Notes: a model not told the origin generated them from the sequence alone. DNA of 62,901 nt from Gammaproteobacteria bacterium (GCA_021773195.1 JAJFKN010000015.1:1-62901); one strand, 5' to 3'. Positions 1 through 7,977 are shown, numbered from the stretch's first letter. Numbers and translations: made by a program.

Positions 1-1056
1 GAATATTCCGCGTTATTATCCACGGGCGAACAAGTTTCCATGTCACTTTTGGCTATGATTTTAATTAATCGTGGATGTCCCGCGGTTTCTTTTACAGGCT
101 GGCAAGCACGCATAAAAACTAATCATTCAGTGCATAAAGCCCGTATTATGGACATTGATAGAGAACCCATTAAAAAGCAATTAAATGAAGGCCGCGTAGT
201 AATTGTGGCTGGTTTTCAAGGCATCGATGAAGAAGGTAACATTACCACATTAGGTCGCGGCGGTTCCGACACAACCGCGGTTGCTTTAGCCACTTCCTTA
301 GAAGCGGATGAATGTCGTATTTATACCGATGTGGATGGCGTTTATACCACGGACCCTCGCTTGGTTCCTACGGCGCGTCGTATGAAACACGTCACCTTCG
401 AAGAAATGTTGGAGCTTTCAAGTTTGGGTGCCAAAGTATTACAAATTCGCGCAGTGGAATTCGCTAGTCGTTATAATATGCCATTGCGTGTGCTTTCTAC
501 CTTTAAAGGAGGACCCGGGACTTTGATTTCATCAAAAGAAAAAACCATGGAAAACCCCATCATTTCTGGTATTGCTTTCAATCGCAATGAAGCCAAATTG
601 ACGATTCGCAGTGTGCCTGATAAACCAGGGGTGGCTTCACAAATCATCAGTGCCATTAGTGATTCAGACATTGATATCGATATGATTATCCAAAATGTGG
701 CCAATGATGCCACCACGGATTTTAGCTTCACCATCGGCAAGGAAGATTACGATAAAGCCATTAAATTGCTTTCAAAGGTGACCAAAAACCTAGACTTGCC
801 AGAGGATTGTATCGATGGTGATAAAAAAATAGCCAAGTTATCTCTGGTTGGCGTCGGAATGCGCTCTCACGTGGGGATCGCCAGCAAAATGTTTACCCTT
901 TTAGCGAAAGAAGGCATTAATATTCAACTAATTACCACATCAGAGATTAAAGTTTCTGTGATAGTGGACGAAAAGTATACTGAGCTAGGCGTACGAGCAT
1001 TGCACGCTGGCTTTGAGTTAGACATGGAACCAACGGAAGAGTTTGATCCGTTGTAG
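1..1056 (+). CDS. lysC: aspartate kinase, C-terminal part (gene starts before the window)
   Basis: Phosphorylates L-aspartate in the first step of lysine/threonine/methionine and diaminopimelate synthesis. The reading frame is open from base 1 (first residues E-Y-S-A-L-L-S-T-G-E-Q-V-S), so the visible Met at base 40 is internal; the amino-acid kinase core continues with GRGGSDTTAVALA and the DVDGVYTTDPR substrate loop. The C-terminal half holds two ACT-type regulatory repeats (around SVPDKPGVASQI and LVGVGMRSHVGIASKMF), as in monofunctional, feedback-regulated aspartokinases. It ends about 100 bp before csrA on the same strand, a neighbourhood seen in Legionellales and other gammaproteobacteria. 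This is chromosomal DNA outside the mobile element. Confidence 0.95.
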   Translation, partial: EYSALLSTGEQVSMSLLAMILINRGCPAVSFTGWQARIKTNHSVHKARIMDIDREPIKKQLNEGRVVIVAGFQGIDEEGNITTLGRGGSDTTAVALATSLEADECRIYTDVDGVYTTDPRLVPTARRMKHVTFEEMLELSSLGAKVLQIRAVEFASRYNMPLRVLSTFKGGPGTLISSKEKTMENPIISGIAFNRNEAKLTIRSVPDKPGVASQIISAISDSDIDIDMIIQNVANDATTDFSFTIGKEDYDKAIKLLSKVTKNLDLPEDCIDGDKKIAKLSLVGVGMRSHVGIASKMFTLLAKEGINIQLITTSEIKVSVIVDEKYTELGVRALHAGFELDMEPTEEFDPL

Positions 1057-1158
1057 GTTGTTTAGGCGTTTATTAGCGGTTATTGCCTGGTAAAGAAAGA
1101 TAAAAAGTGTTATCTTTGGCCAATTCGGGCGATGATCCGTTAATTAGGAGAGTGGGTC

Positions 1159-1362
1159 ATGTTAATTTTGACAAGACGGGTTGGTGAAACGCTAGTTATC
1201 GGGGACGATGTAACTGTCACCGTATTAGGCGTGAAGGGCAACCAAGTGCGTATAGGGGTTAATGCTCCTAAGGAAGTATCCGTGCACCGTGAAGAAATCT
1301 ATCAGCGTATTCAGCAGGAAAAGGGCCAAGAAGGCTCCGATAAACCTGACTCTGAAGGTTAG
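1159..1362 (+). CDS. csrA: carbon storage regulator CsrA
   Basis: RNA-binding post-transcriptional regulator that binds GGA motifs in mRNA leaders and in antagonist sRNAs; in Legionella it governs the switch between replicative and transmissive phases. The 67-residue protein opens with [12 protein letters not shown] and has the core [21 protein letters not shown], including the R44-type RNA-binding residue in VHREEIY. A strong AGGAGAG ribosome site lies just upstream of the ATG. The tail is short and acidic, as in Legionella and Coxiella homologues. It is the chromosomal copy, followed by its own hairpin terminator. The right flank of the window contains GGA-bearing hairpins that could be its RNA targets. 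Confidence 0.96.
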   Translation: MLILTRRVGETLVIGDDVTVTVLGVKGNQVRIGVNAPKEVSVHREEIYQRIQQEKGQEGSDKPDSEG

Positions 1363-1402
1363 GCTGTGGCCGCTGGCTGCATTAGCGGCTCCCCGAGAGA
1401 AA

Positions 1403-1427
1403 AACCTGGCTGTTCAGCCGGGTTTTC
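1403..1427 (+). terminator. Rho-independent terminator after csrA
   Basis: The arms AACCTGGCTG and CAGCCGGGTT pair over 10 bp with one G-T pair and a 2-nt loop, and are followed by a short T run. It lies 41 bp past the csrA stop and probably ends the lysC/csrA transcript. Confidence 0.8.
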
Positions 1428-1633
1428 TTATGTATAAGTTGAGCAAAAACCAGAGAACCCCTCTGTGCCAAGTGCGATAATCCCTTGTCTTTGTAGCCGC
1501 TTTTTCTTTCCCTTGTGTGTTGTGTCTTTTTAATTGAAAAAAATGTCTACATATGGTAAGTTTTCCATCAGATATTTGTATAATAAACGATGTATTAACA
1601 ATTAAATAAAATAGATAAAGAGGTAATCATTCT

Positions 1634-1981
1634 ATGTATAACGCCATTATGTCTACTATTTCTGGAATGCCTAATGTTGCTTTGAATGTGACAAGCAATG
1701 ATTCTGATGATGCTGTATCAGCAACATCTCTCGAAGCATTTTTCAAAGAATCTGCCGGAACGGAATCCCTCTCAGAGCAGCAGGTTTGCGCTATTCTGCT
1801 AGTGCTGGCGGGGATTATATGCATGCTGTTGACTTGTTCAGTTTGTTGTTATTATGGCTGTATCGAGGAGAGGCAAGAATCAGGGGATAGGGACGACTAT
1901 GGCACGTTTTTTGATGATGATGAGGAGAAACACGCCGGTAAATCTGGTTATAGGGTACCGTCACGTACATCGCGCTTTTAA
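1634..1981 (+). CDS. small single-pass membrane protein, unknown function
   Basis: Not recognised. The 115-residue product has a Ser/Asn-rich N-terminal part without a cleavable signal, one strongly hydrophobic segment at about residues 53-73 (AILLVLAGIICMLL followed by a Cys/Tyr cluster, CSVCCYYGC), and a very acidic, Asp-rich tail ending in Arg/Ser. A GAGGT ribosome-site candidate sits about 10 nt before the ATG, and a clean terminator follows. The next gene has the same plan (short acidic N-terminus, one membrane span, Cys-rich juxtamembrane patch), so the two may be distant paralogues. Both lie in the chromosome between csrA and the tRNA genes. Confidence 0.6.
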   Translation: MYNAIMSTISGMPNVALNVTSNDSDDAVSATSLEAFFKESAGTESLSEQQVCAILLVLAGIICMLLTCSVCCYYGCIEERQESGDRDDYGTFFDDDEEKHAGKSGYRVPSRTSRF

Positions 1982-2016
1982 CGGTCGCCAGCAAAATCAT
2001 TAATTAATCGCCATTT

Positions 2017-2058
2017 AAAACCCCATGGTATCGCTAAAGCAGTACCAGGGGGTTTTTT
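2017..2058 (+). terminator. Rho-independent terminator
   Basis: AAAACCCCATGGTA pairs with TACCAGGGGGTTTT with a single mismatch, and six T follow. It ends the transcript of the preceding small membrane-protein gene. Confidence 0.85.
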
Positions 2059-2181
2059 ATATGCTTAATATACATATGGAACTTTTCATTGCAAAAAGCC
2101 ACTTAACTTTTACTATATGCGCAGCTGCTCATTGCAAAATGGGCCCACGAATAATTACAGATAAATCGAGGAATTATAATT

Positions 2182-2415
2182 ATGCTTAATCGTGCAGTTT
2201 CAACCCTTTTCGCAGGATCTGCCTCTGAAGAAGCTCTAGGCACCGTTGCTGAAAGTTCTGCATCATTACACTCTGAAGAAGTGCATTATTTTTTGCTGGC
2301 TGAAGCTCTTTTGTTTGGGGTTTGCCTGTTGGCCTGTATTATAGGTTGTAGTCAGAGCTGCAGGGAAGAAAGCTGTGGTAAGGATGCTTGCTTTAATAGA
2401 GTACTAAGTGTTTAA
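2182..2415 (+). CDS. small Cys-rich single-pass membrane protein, unknown function
   Basis: Not recognised. The 77-residue product has a Ser/Glu-rich N-terminal half, one membrane segment (about residues 36-54, with LLAEALLFGVCLLACIIGC at its core) and a short Cys-rich tail (CSQSC, ESCGKDAC). A GAGGAAT ribosome site is present upstream of the ATG. The arrangement resembles the 115-residue gene before it, suggesting a pair. The gene ends about 165 bp before tRNA-Ser. Confidence 0.55.
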   Translation: MLNRAVSTLFAGSASEEALGTVAESSASLHSEEVHYFLLAEALLFGVCLLACIIGCSQSCREESCGKDACFNRVLSV

Positions 2416-2580
2416 TGCGCATAAACACCCCTGGCTTGTTCGAAGGCTGGTCAAGGCTTTTTTCTTAAACTCTTGTTCATTTTAACATCATCCCAATGTC
2501 CAAACTCTGATTTTTTTGTCTGATTTTCTTTTAATTTCGCTACCATATGGTTATACTGCGGCACTGTAGCGCAATTACTA

Positions 2581-2673
2581 GGAGAGATGGCCGAGTGGCT
2601 GAAGGCGCTCCCCTGCTAAGGGAGTATGGGGTTTGTAGCCCCATCGAGGGTTCGAATCCCTCTCTCTCCGCCA
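2581..2673 (+). tRNA. tRNA-Ser (anticodon GCU)
   Basis: Class II tRNA with acceptor GGAGAGA pairing with TCTCTCC, discriminator G and encoded CCA. The anticodon stem CCCCT/AGGGG-type encloses GCT, there is a long variable arm (TATGGGGTTTGTAGCCCCATC), and the T arm contains GGTTCGAATCC. A TATACT box (2552-2557) is a possible -10 element. It is the upstream partner of tRNA-Arg in what was probably one tRNA transcript. Confidence 0.95.
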
Positions 2674-2739
2674 TGTTTTACTAATCCCGTAAGGGATGAG
2701 AGGATTCTAAACCCCTCTTCTTGAAGCCATGTTAAACAC

Positions 2740-2816
2740 GCGCCCGTAGCTCAGCTGGATAGAGTACCTGGCTACGAACCAGGCGGTCGGGAGTTCGAAT
2801 CTCTCCGGGCGCGCCA
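2740..2816 (+). tRNA. tRNA-Arg (anticodon ACG), integration target of the ICE
   Basis: A 77-nt cloverleaf: acceptor GCGCCCG with CGGGCGC, discriminator G, encoded CCA, anticodon loop CTACGAA (ACG, read with inosine) and a GTTCGAATC T loop. From the anticodon loop to just past CCA the sequence is shared exactly with the far end of the element, so the 3' half of the present gene is element-derived and restores a functional tRNA. Its original 3' end and terminator now lie beyond 62571. Confidence 0.96.
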
Positions 2817-2818
2817 TA
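2772..2818 (+). repeat. attL core: 47-bp direct repeat in tRNA-Arg
   Basis: The 47 bases from CTACGAACC to GCGCCATA recur exactly at 62572-62618. The repeat spans the anticodon loop, T arm, acceptor strand and CCA of tRNA-Arg, a usual target for tyrosine integrases. It marks the left crossover region of the element. Confidence 0.93.
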
Positions 2819-2883
2819 TTTTAATAAGAAAATCAATTAGTTAGCAACACCACTAGACTGATTGATAACTCTCCCCAGATCCC

Positions 2884-2902
2884 TTGCGGGACTTTTGCGG
2901 GA
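2884..2902. repeat. tandem direct repeats near attL, possible integrase arm sites
   Basis: TTGCGGGA occurs twice with an 11-bp period between the att core and the integrase stop codon. Short repeats in this position are often arm-type integrase or Xis sites. A further word, AGTTAGCAA, appears both here (2839-2847) and beside attR (62551-62559). Function is inferred from position only. Confidence 0.4.
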
Positions 2903-2910
2903 GCTAGCCT

Positions 2911-4023
2911 CTAATTTTTAGAGGATTGGCTCCCAGTTCTTTCTAAAGAATCCCAACACTGGATGGTTGAAAGCCTTGGCCCATAGTGCTGCACTTCGTA
3001 AATTTGATCAGATGCTCTGATTAATTTACTAATAGTCGGCACTGAGTAATGTCGTGTGATGCTGGGTTGTTTGTGTCCTAAGAGATCTTGAATATTAGAT
3101 TCCTGGACACCTGCATCCCGTAAACGGCTGCCAAAAGTATGTTTTAGATCGTGAACACGCATTTGAGTGAGATTGACTCGTTTGCGAGCATTTTGCCAAG
3201 CTGTATTATTCATAGCCGTTATAGGTTTACCTTTGTAGGTAAACACAAATTTAGGGTGGTTCCCCCTGACTTTGTCAATAACGTTTATGGCAACTCGATT
3301 TAAAACGATTACCCTTGGTAACCCATTTTTTACATAATTTGCCGGGACCACAAAAATTGATGCTTTAAGATTAGGTAGGTATTTCTCCCACTCCCATCTT
3401 AACTGGCAAACTTCTTGTTCCCGGCAGCCAGTATTAACTTTAAACAAAGCCATTATTTCAAGGTGATCAGGTAGCGCCTGAAATAAAGTTCTTTGTTCAT
3501 CCCAAGACATTTGGTAAGGATCTCGTGCATCTTGGACCTTCAAGAGTTTAATCTTTGGTGGTGAAAGTAGCCAAGTTAAACAATTCTCATCAATCCACTC
3601 TGTCGCAGCAAGGTTGAGAATTCGCCTTACTGTGCCTAGTGCAAGATTGATGGTTTTAGTTTTTTTGCCTTCAGCTCGCCGCTGATTAATATACCCCTGA
3701 AGTGATCCCATATGCACTTCTTCCAGCGTTTTATCTCCTATAAAAGGCTCGAGCGTTTTCAAATGGTTAGCGTCATCACAAATACTAGTTTTATGGGTAT
3801 TTTCATTTAAGTACTTTGTCGCTGCTTCACGAAAAGTACGTTTAGGTCGAATACCATAAATGGCCGCGTTACGAAGCGTCTCAAGTCGCTTTATTAAGTA
3901 GCTTTCCGCTTCTTCGAGCGAGCTTGTTCGAGTGCTTTCGCAAATTCGCTTTCCATATGCTGTTTTGTCGATGTGCCATATTCCATTTCTGAAATAGAGC
4001 CCTGGTGTTCTTTTCTTTCCCAT
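2911..4023 (-). CDS. tyrosine recombinase, ICE integrase
   Basis: Catalyses site-specific integration and excision at tRNA-Arg. The 370-residue protein has an N-terminal AP2-like arm-binding part, a core-binding SAM-like domain (about 60-150) and a C-terminal catalytic domain with Arg201 (TGCREQE), Lys232, His291 in HDLKHTF, His317 in LLGHKQ and nucleophile Tyr326 (TRHYSV). The second conserved Arg (HxxR) is Lys294, a variant found in many phage-type integrases, so the enzyme is probably active. The gene reads toward attL and lies 93 bp from the att core. Its start lies inside the preceding excisionase-like frame (130-bp overlap), suggesting coupled expression from the palindrome-bearing control region. 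Confidence 0.93.
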   Translation of the reverse strand: MGKKRTPGLYFRNGIWHIDKTAYGKRICESTRTSSLEEAESYLIKRLETLRNAAIYGIRPKRTFREAATKYLNENTHKTSICDDANHLKTLEPFIGDKTLEEVHMGSLQGYINQRRAEGKKTKTINLALGTVRRILNLAATEWIDENCLTWLLSPPKIKLLKVQDARDPYQMSWDEQRTLFQALPDHLEIMALFKVNTGCREQEVCQLRWEWEKYLPNLKASIFVVPANYVKNGLPRVIVLNRVAINVIDKVRGNHPKFVFTYKGKPITAMNNTAWQNARKRVNLTQMRVHDLKHTFGSRLRDAGVQESNIQDLLGHKQPSITRHYSVPTISKLIRASDQIYEVQHYGPRLSTIQCWDSLERTGSQSSKN

Positions 4024-4235
4024 AGATGTTTCCTCTCTTGCGATTGGAAACGTCCTCCCATGCCTTTATACTGATCGACCCAAGCATCTAAGTCAAGCCT
4101 ATCAAATGCTATCCCTTGAACTCCAATGCGCAATTCCTGTACATGAGGGCGGACGTTTTGATTAAAGTAATTGATATTCACACCTAAATATTTTGGTATG
4201 TCTCTTAAGCGAATTAATCTGGGTAACATTGACAT
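3894..4235 (-). CDS. excisionase-like HTH protein (AlpA/MerR-type fold)
   Basis: Probable recombination directionality factor or regulator. Residues 8-55 (RLRDIPKYLGV followed by FDRLDLDAWVDQY) have the pattern of small winged-helix AlpA/Xis proteins that read 'helix-turn-helix, then DLDAWVD'. The 113-residue frame runs on through a basic tail that overlaps the first 130 bases of the integrase gene in another frame; the overlap is long, but the N-terminal domain is convincing. Starts at 4235 or 4229 are both possible. It is transcribed leftward, away from the large palindrome. Confidence 0.7.
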   Translation of the reverse strand: MSMLPRLIRLRDIPKYLGVNINYFNQNVRPHVQELRIGVQGIAFDRLDLDAWVDQYKGMGGRFQSQERKHLWERKEHQGSISEMEYGTSTKQHMESEFAKALEQARSKKRKAT

Positions 4236-4362
4236 TTTTTCGATTCCTGCTCGACAACTTACAAAAGTAAGTTTTTTTGTAATCTGTGGATTAATAACTT
4301 TCTTTTGATTTAAGATGATAAAAATATTTCATGTGTTATTTATAAAAAACTTTTCTTGTGAG

Positions 4363-4400
4363 TTCAACATAATACTGCGACGTCGCAGTATTATGTTGAA
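4363..4400. promoter_or_regulatory. perfect 38-bp palindrome in the divergent int/transfer control region
   Basis: Two 19-bp arms, TTCAACATAATACTGCGAC and its exact reverse complement, meet with no spacer. The site lies 127 bp upstream of the leftward xis/int pair and 70 bp upstream of the rightward replication/transfer operon. A perfect dyad here is best explained as the operator of a dimeric repressor controlling both directions. Two repressor-like genes are carried elsewhere on the element. It is followed by neither a T run nor coding sequence. Confidence 0.75.
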
Positions 4401-4470
4401 TCTAGGCTTTCAATCCGTACGATAAATATTAGTTTTAATCTTTTATTTTAATGTTAAACGGAGATGTGAA

Positions 4471-5346
4471 ATGTCGAGATACCGAAAAATAGAATGTAAG
4501 CTTTGGAACAGTAATGAGTTTTCAATGTTGTCATCCAATACAAAGTTGGTGTATTTGCATTTGCTCAGTGCCAATGTTTCCAATCCTGTGGGTTGCTATG
4601 TGGCAAATTTGCCAGGTCTTTCAGCTGAGCTGCGTTTGGACTTGAAAACTTATCAAGCAAGTTTCGACACCTTAGTCCAAAATTCGCTAGTTAAATACGA
4701 CAAAGATACGCAAGTGATCTTTTTACCGGATTTTCTCAGCTACAATTTGCCCGCGAATCCTAACGTCATCAAATCATGGGAAAAAATCATTAATGAGTTG
4801 CCCGAGTGTGATTTAAAAGAGGCTTTATTTGATGCTTTTTGTGCCATGGCAGATGACGTTTCCTTGGCCTGTCAGGAGCAAATTGAGATTCTTTTAAGCA
4901 AAGAGGGTAAACCCTTTCGAATACAGGAACAGTACCAGGAACAGTACCAGTATAAAAAAACAAAAATAAACAAAATAAAAAATAAAAACTCTTCCCAAAA
5001 TGAACAGGAGCAGGAAACAGAAAAAATGCTTTCCCTTCCTGAAGATGTTTTTGTGTCGTTTGAAGAGCAACGCTCACAAGCAGCATTGGACGCGCGAGTC
5101 ATTTTGAATTTTCTCAACGAGAAAGCCAAGCGAGCTTATCGGCCCGTCTCTGGTAACTTAGCATTGATTGAAGGGCGATTATTATCGGGTGCCACGATGC
5201 AGCAATGCAAGCAAGTGATTTGCAAAAAGGTGCGTGAGTGGAAGGACAATGAGAAAATGCGAGAGTATTTGCGACCAGCGACGTTATTTCGCGCTTCCAA
5301 CTTCGAGCAGTACCTAGGCGAGCTGGTGGAGGTGAACGATGAGTAG
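4471..5346 (+). CDS. replication-initiator-like protein with phage replisome-organizer C-terminal domain
   Basis: The 291-residue protein has an N-terminal winged-helix-like region (about 1-100), a low-complexity Gln/Lys/Asn linker (residues 150-185) and a C-terminal domain. That domain contains ILNFLNEKAKRAYRP, LIEGRLLSGATMQQCKQVI and YLRPATLFRASNFEQYL, the pattern of the conserved phage C-terminal family (Phg_2220_C) found in DnaD-like helicase-loading proteins. It may support autonomous replication of the excised circle. GGAG precedes the ATG. It is the first gene of the rightward operon and overlaps the next gene by 8 bp. Confidence 0.7.
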   Translation: MSRYRKIECKLWNSNEFSMLSSNTKLVYLHLLSANVSNPVGCYVANLPGLSAELRLDLKTYQASFDTLVQNSLVKYDKDTQVIFLPDFLSYNLPANPNVIKSWEKIINELPECDLKEALFDAFCAMADDVSLACQEQIEILLSKEGKPFRIQEQYQEQYQYKKTKINKIKNKNSSQNEQEQETEKMLSLPEDVFVSFEEQRSQAALDARVILNFLNEKAKRAYRPVSGNLALIEGRLLSGATMQQCKQVICKKVREWKDNEKMREYLRPATLFRASNFEQYLGELVEVNDE

Positions 5347-5872
5347 CATCACTTGCCCTGATTGCGGCGCTCAGGTGACAAGCAAACAGTGCATGTGTGG
5401 CTGGCAACGCAAAATCACAACATCTGCACCTCGCCATTGCGCTTTTGTTGATGACTTAGGGGCATGCCAAGCCTTGGGACGTTTGTCCTTCTCCACGCAC
5501 AGAGGCGGCGCTATGTACTGCCAAACGCATTTTCATCAACTGCGTAGTAGCCTGGAAAAACCACCTATGCCCAATGTGCCGTTGCTGGATGCATGGCGCA
5601 TTGAGCTAAAAAACCGCTTGCGTGATATACAACCTGTGCGGTCAGAGCCTTCTTCGCCCCATGCGCTGACTCCGAGGGAAAAGGATGTGGCGAAAGCACT
5701 CCTGGTAGCAGGCAGCTTGAAGGGAGCAGCTAAGTTACTGGGCGTGTCAGAAAAAACCGTGTCCGGACACTGCGAGCGCTTGCGCGAAAAAATGCAGGCA
5801 AAGAGTTCACCTGGTGCTGCAACCAATGCATTGCTGAGAGGGTTACTGTATGACGTACCACAAAAAAAATGA
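5339..5872 (+). CDS. zinc-finger and LuxR-type HTH regulatory protein
   Basis: The 177-residue protein opens with a probable zinc ribbon (CPDCGAQ then CMCGW), has a middle Cys/His cluster (MYCQTHFHQL) and ends with a clear GerE/LuxR-type HTH (LTPREKDVAKALL, AAKLLGVSEKTVSGHCERL). It is probably a DNA-binding regulator or accessory replication protein of the element. Its place, inside the transfer operon between the replication gene and PilL with overlaps on both sides, suggests a role in switching on transfer. The exact family is not recognised. Confidence 0.65.
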   Translation: MSSITCPDCGAQVTSKQCMCGWQRKITTSAPRHCAFVDDLGACQALGRLSFSTHRGGAMYCQTHFHQLRSSLEKPPMPNVPLLDAWRIELKNRLRDIQPVRSEPSSPHALTPREKDVAKALLVAGSLKGAAKLLGVSEKTVSGHCERLREKMQAKSSPGAATNALLRGLLYDVPQKK

Positions 5873-6386
5873 TTTGGCGAGGGTGAAATCACCCATGTGC
5901 TGGCGTTTTTTTTCGGGTTTAATGTCAGTCATGAACAACAACGCATGGAACAAACACCGCATGAGTCGAATTCGTCTGAATATTTGCCTCGCTGGGCTAT
6001 TGACGCTGAGCTCTGCCTTTGCGTTGACGCAACCCGTCGTGCCTATGGGGCACCAAGCTTGGCTCGATATGCCGATAGGCGCCAATCCTTGGCGGCAGAG
6101 AATTCAGGTTCAATTTCCAGAAGCTGTGAAAACGGTGGGCGATGCGATGCAGGTGTTACTACGCTTTAGCGGTTACCATTTGGTGCCCGTCCCCGAACGT
6201 TCTCATGCCATGCAAACCTTACTGGTCCTGCCACTGCCTGAGTTTCAGCGGCAGTTGGGCCCCATGACGCTCTTGAAGGCTATGGAAGCACTTAGTGGGC
6301 CGGGGTATCAACTGTTGCTGGACCCTGTTCATCGCACGGTGGCTTTTCGTGTCAAACCCATGAAACAAGTGGCGGATCAATCATGA
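5850..6386 (+). CDS. PilL-like ICE protein (PFGI-1 class)
   Basis: Resembles the N-terminal domain of PilL proteins of PFGI-1-type ICEs (TIGR03748 type): after a signal sequence, the motif VGDAMQVLLRFSGYHLV and GPMTLLKAMEALSGPGYQLLLD match the 'one-domain-of-secretin' style repeat. The first Met gives a long N-terminal extension; Met at 5922 or 5961 would give a normal signal peptide (MSRIRLNICLAGLLTLSSAFA), so the true start may be internal. It overlaps both neighbours by a few bases. Likely a periplasmic or outer-membrane-linked part of the mating channel. Confidence 0.65.
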   Translation: MTYHKKNDLARVKSPMCWRFFSGLMSVMNNNAWNKHRMSRIRLNICLAGLLTLSSAFALTQPVVPMGHQAWLDMPIGANPWRQRIQVQFPEAVKTVGDAMQVLLRFSGYHLVPVPERSHAMQTLLVLPLPEFQRQLGPMTLLKAMEALSGPGYQLLLDPVHRTVAFRVKPMKQVADQS

Positions 6387-7060
6387 AGCGATCACTTGTT
6401 GAGAATCTCAAATCTATGGTTGCAACATCACGGATGCATTTGAAAGCTGCTACTATGAAAGTTTGGCATAGTTTGCCGAACGTAAAGTTACAGCTCGTGA
6501 TAACCTACGTTGCTGGCATGATGTTGTTTGGCTTGTTGGTCTCAAATACAGTCATGCTGCATAAAGCGCTTAAAACGATTCATCAGCAAGCGTCGCAACA
6601 CCAATCTTTGAAGAAGTCGGTGTTAAAACAAACTGATGGTAACGCAGTGGCATCTAAGCTAACGGCTTTGCAAGATGCGCTTAGTATACAGCAAAACAAC
6701 ACCGCCAAGTGGCGCTTGAATGTGTCTCAGACCCTGACGGTGCTTAGTAAGCATCTGGATACCCAGTTGAGTGCATTGCAAGCTACGATATACCAAGTGA
6801 AACAACCTCACAAGGCAGATAATACAAAGTCTCAAAGCAAACCGTCATTAACATTGCCTTTTACCGTTATAGGTCTGGATTATTGGAATGGCTTAGCCAA
6901 AGTAACGATTCAGTACCAAGACCAGTACGCGTTGCTGGGTTTGTATGACAGGCGTTGGGGATGGCGGTTAACCAACATTAACCCCAAAACAGGCCTCGTA
7001 ACTTTTGAAAATCCGCAAGGCGCACAAGTCACCAAAAGCCTTCCTGTGGGGGCCTCATGA
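6383..7060 (+). CDS. inner-membrane coiled-coil protein of the transfer operon
   Basis: 225 residues: cytoplasmic N-terminus, one membrane span (about 38-57), then a Gln/Lys-rich periplasmic helical region. It ends in a compact domain with WNGLAKVTIQY, LGLYDRRWGWRLTNIN and GLVTFENPQGAQV, which resembles the C-terminal 'what is processed, then a Trp-rich beta' domain of PilP/PilO-like or ICE structural proteins. Overlaps PilL and the following lipoprotein by 4 bp each. Probably a structural part of the conjugative apparatus; no precise family assigned. Confidence 0.6.
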   Translation: MKRSLVENLKSMVATSRMHLKAATMKVWHSLPNVKLQLVITYVAGMMLFGLLVSNTVMLHKALKTIHQQASQHQSLKKSVLKQTDGNAVASKLTALQDALSIQQNNTAKWRLNVSQTLTVLSKHLDTQLSALQATIYQVKQPHKADNTKSQSKPSLTLPFTVIGLDYWNGLAKVTIQYQDQYALLGLYDRRWGWRLTNINPKTGLVTFENPQGAQVTKSLPVGAS

Positions 7061-7281
7061 AGAACGTTATTTTACCATTGTTATTGGCAAGTACCACTTT
7101 GCTGGCTGGCTGCACATCACTCTCCTCATCGGTGTCCCAACCTGTGTCGTCAGCCTTTTTTATTCATCAAGCGAATTTGGCCGCTAAATGTGCCAAAGCG
7201 CCTGTGCTCTATACGAACAACACAACCCATCCCTCTCTCTATTTGGCAGATGGGCAGCAATGCCCCAGGGGTGATATCTGA
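7057..7281 (+). CDS. small lipoprotein of the transfer operon
   Basis: A 74-residue precursor with a classic lipoprotein signal: LLLASTTLLAGC gives lipidation at Cys19. The mature part is short, with two further cysteines (AAKCAK and QQCPRGD) that might form a disulfide. It overlaps the previous stop by 4 bp and its stop shares a base with the next start. A small outer-membrane lipoprotein at this spot fits a channel-stabilising role, but the family is not recognised. Confidence 0.7.
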   Translation: MKNVILPLLLASTTLLAGCTSLSSSVSQPVSSAFFIHQANLAAKCAKAPVLYTNNTTHPSLYLADGQQCPRGDI

Positions 7282-7751
7282 TGAGAGGTTTGATTAGCAC
7301 CTGTTGTTTGATATTGCCTCTATTTGGTTTTGCAGCCGCACCCATCAAGCCGGTGACTCCCGTGAAACAATTGAGTCATGCCAATACCGTAACTGGCGTA
7401 CGGGCTTTACAGTTTACGCCGATGCAATTTGATGCATTACCACAGGATCAACAGCGCGCGGTTGCATCAGCTTGGGAGCTTAACGCCAAGCAGTTTCACC
7501 AGTACTTGCATTTAATGCAGAGCACACCCATGGGTATTTATTTTAAAGATAAACCCATGATGCCAGCAGAAATTGTGGCTATGGCTACCACAGACAGAGG
7601 TGAACGTAAGAAACTGGAGCAGGCGGCGTTAAAGCAGAATGCTCAGCATTTAGAGCAACTTTTTCTTTTGACCAACGAGATGGCAGCTCTCTACAAACAA
7701 GAGCACCCGCATGAAAAGCCTTTTCGTATGCCAGGAGGGCCCCATGCGTAG
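7281..7751 (+). CDS. ICE protein, PFL_4693 family
   Basis: Secreted 156-residue protein with a signal peptide (about 1-19). The conserved segment ASAWELNAKQFHQYLHLMQ, then MGIYFKDKPMMPAEIVAMATTDRGERKKLEQAA, fits the PFL_4693 (TIGR03759) pattern: Trp-x-Leu, Tyr-x-x-Leu-Met, and a D-x-x-E-R-x-x helix. Members occur just upstream of TraD in PFGI-1-type elements, as here. Probably periplasmic; precise role in mating unknown. Confidence 0.75.
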   Translation: MRGLISTCCLILPLFGFAAAPIKPVTPVKQLSHANTVTGVRALQFTPMQFDALPQDQQRAVASAWELNAKQFHQYLHLMQSTPMGIYFKDKPMMPAEIVAMATTDRGERKKLEQAALKQNAQHLEQLFLLTNEMAALYKQEHPHEKPFRMPGGPHA

Positions 7752-7977
7752 TTTATGTATTGTTTTGTTGTGCCTTGTTGCATTGACTGGGGTAGCTAAA
7801 CCAAGCGTGACGGTGGTTCAGACAACAAGACCCAATGAGGCCCTGGGTACTTCACAGACAAACACACACGTGCTAGCGAAACGCTATAAACAGCAGGCTA
7901 TACAGCAGATTCAGCAAGCGGCACAACGTGCCAGTGAAACTACTATATTTGAGCCAACACAGGTGGCTCTGCCATGA
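7744..7977 (+). CDS. small exported protein upstream of TraD
   Basis: Start chosen at 7744, where the ATG overlaps the previous stop and gives a typical signal peptide (MRSLCIVLLCLVALTGVAK). An upstream Met 33 bases earlier would spoil it. The mature 58 residues are polar and end in a Gln/Ala-rich helix (QQAIQQIQQAAQRASE). Overlaps TraD by 4 bp. No family recognised; small secreted proteins in this position occur in related ICE operons. Confidence 0.6.
   Translation: MRSLCIVLLCLVALTGVAKPSVTVVQTTRPNEALGTSQTNTHVLAKRYKQQAIQQIQQAAQRASETTIFEPTQVALP

Noticed and set aside
2911..4023. Integrase judged inactive because the second Arg of the catalytic set is Lys (HDLK).
   Set aside because: HDLK-H-T-F is a common natural variant among phage-type integrases, and the other residues including Tyr326 are intact.
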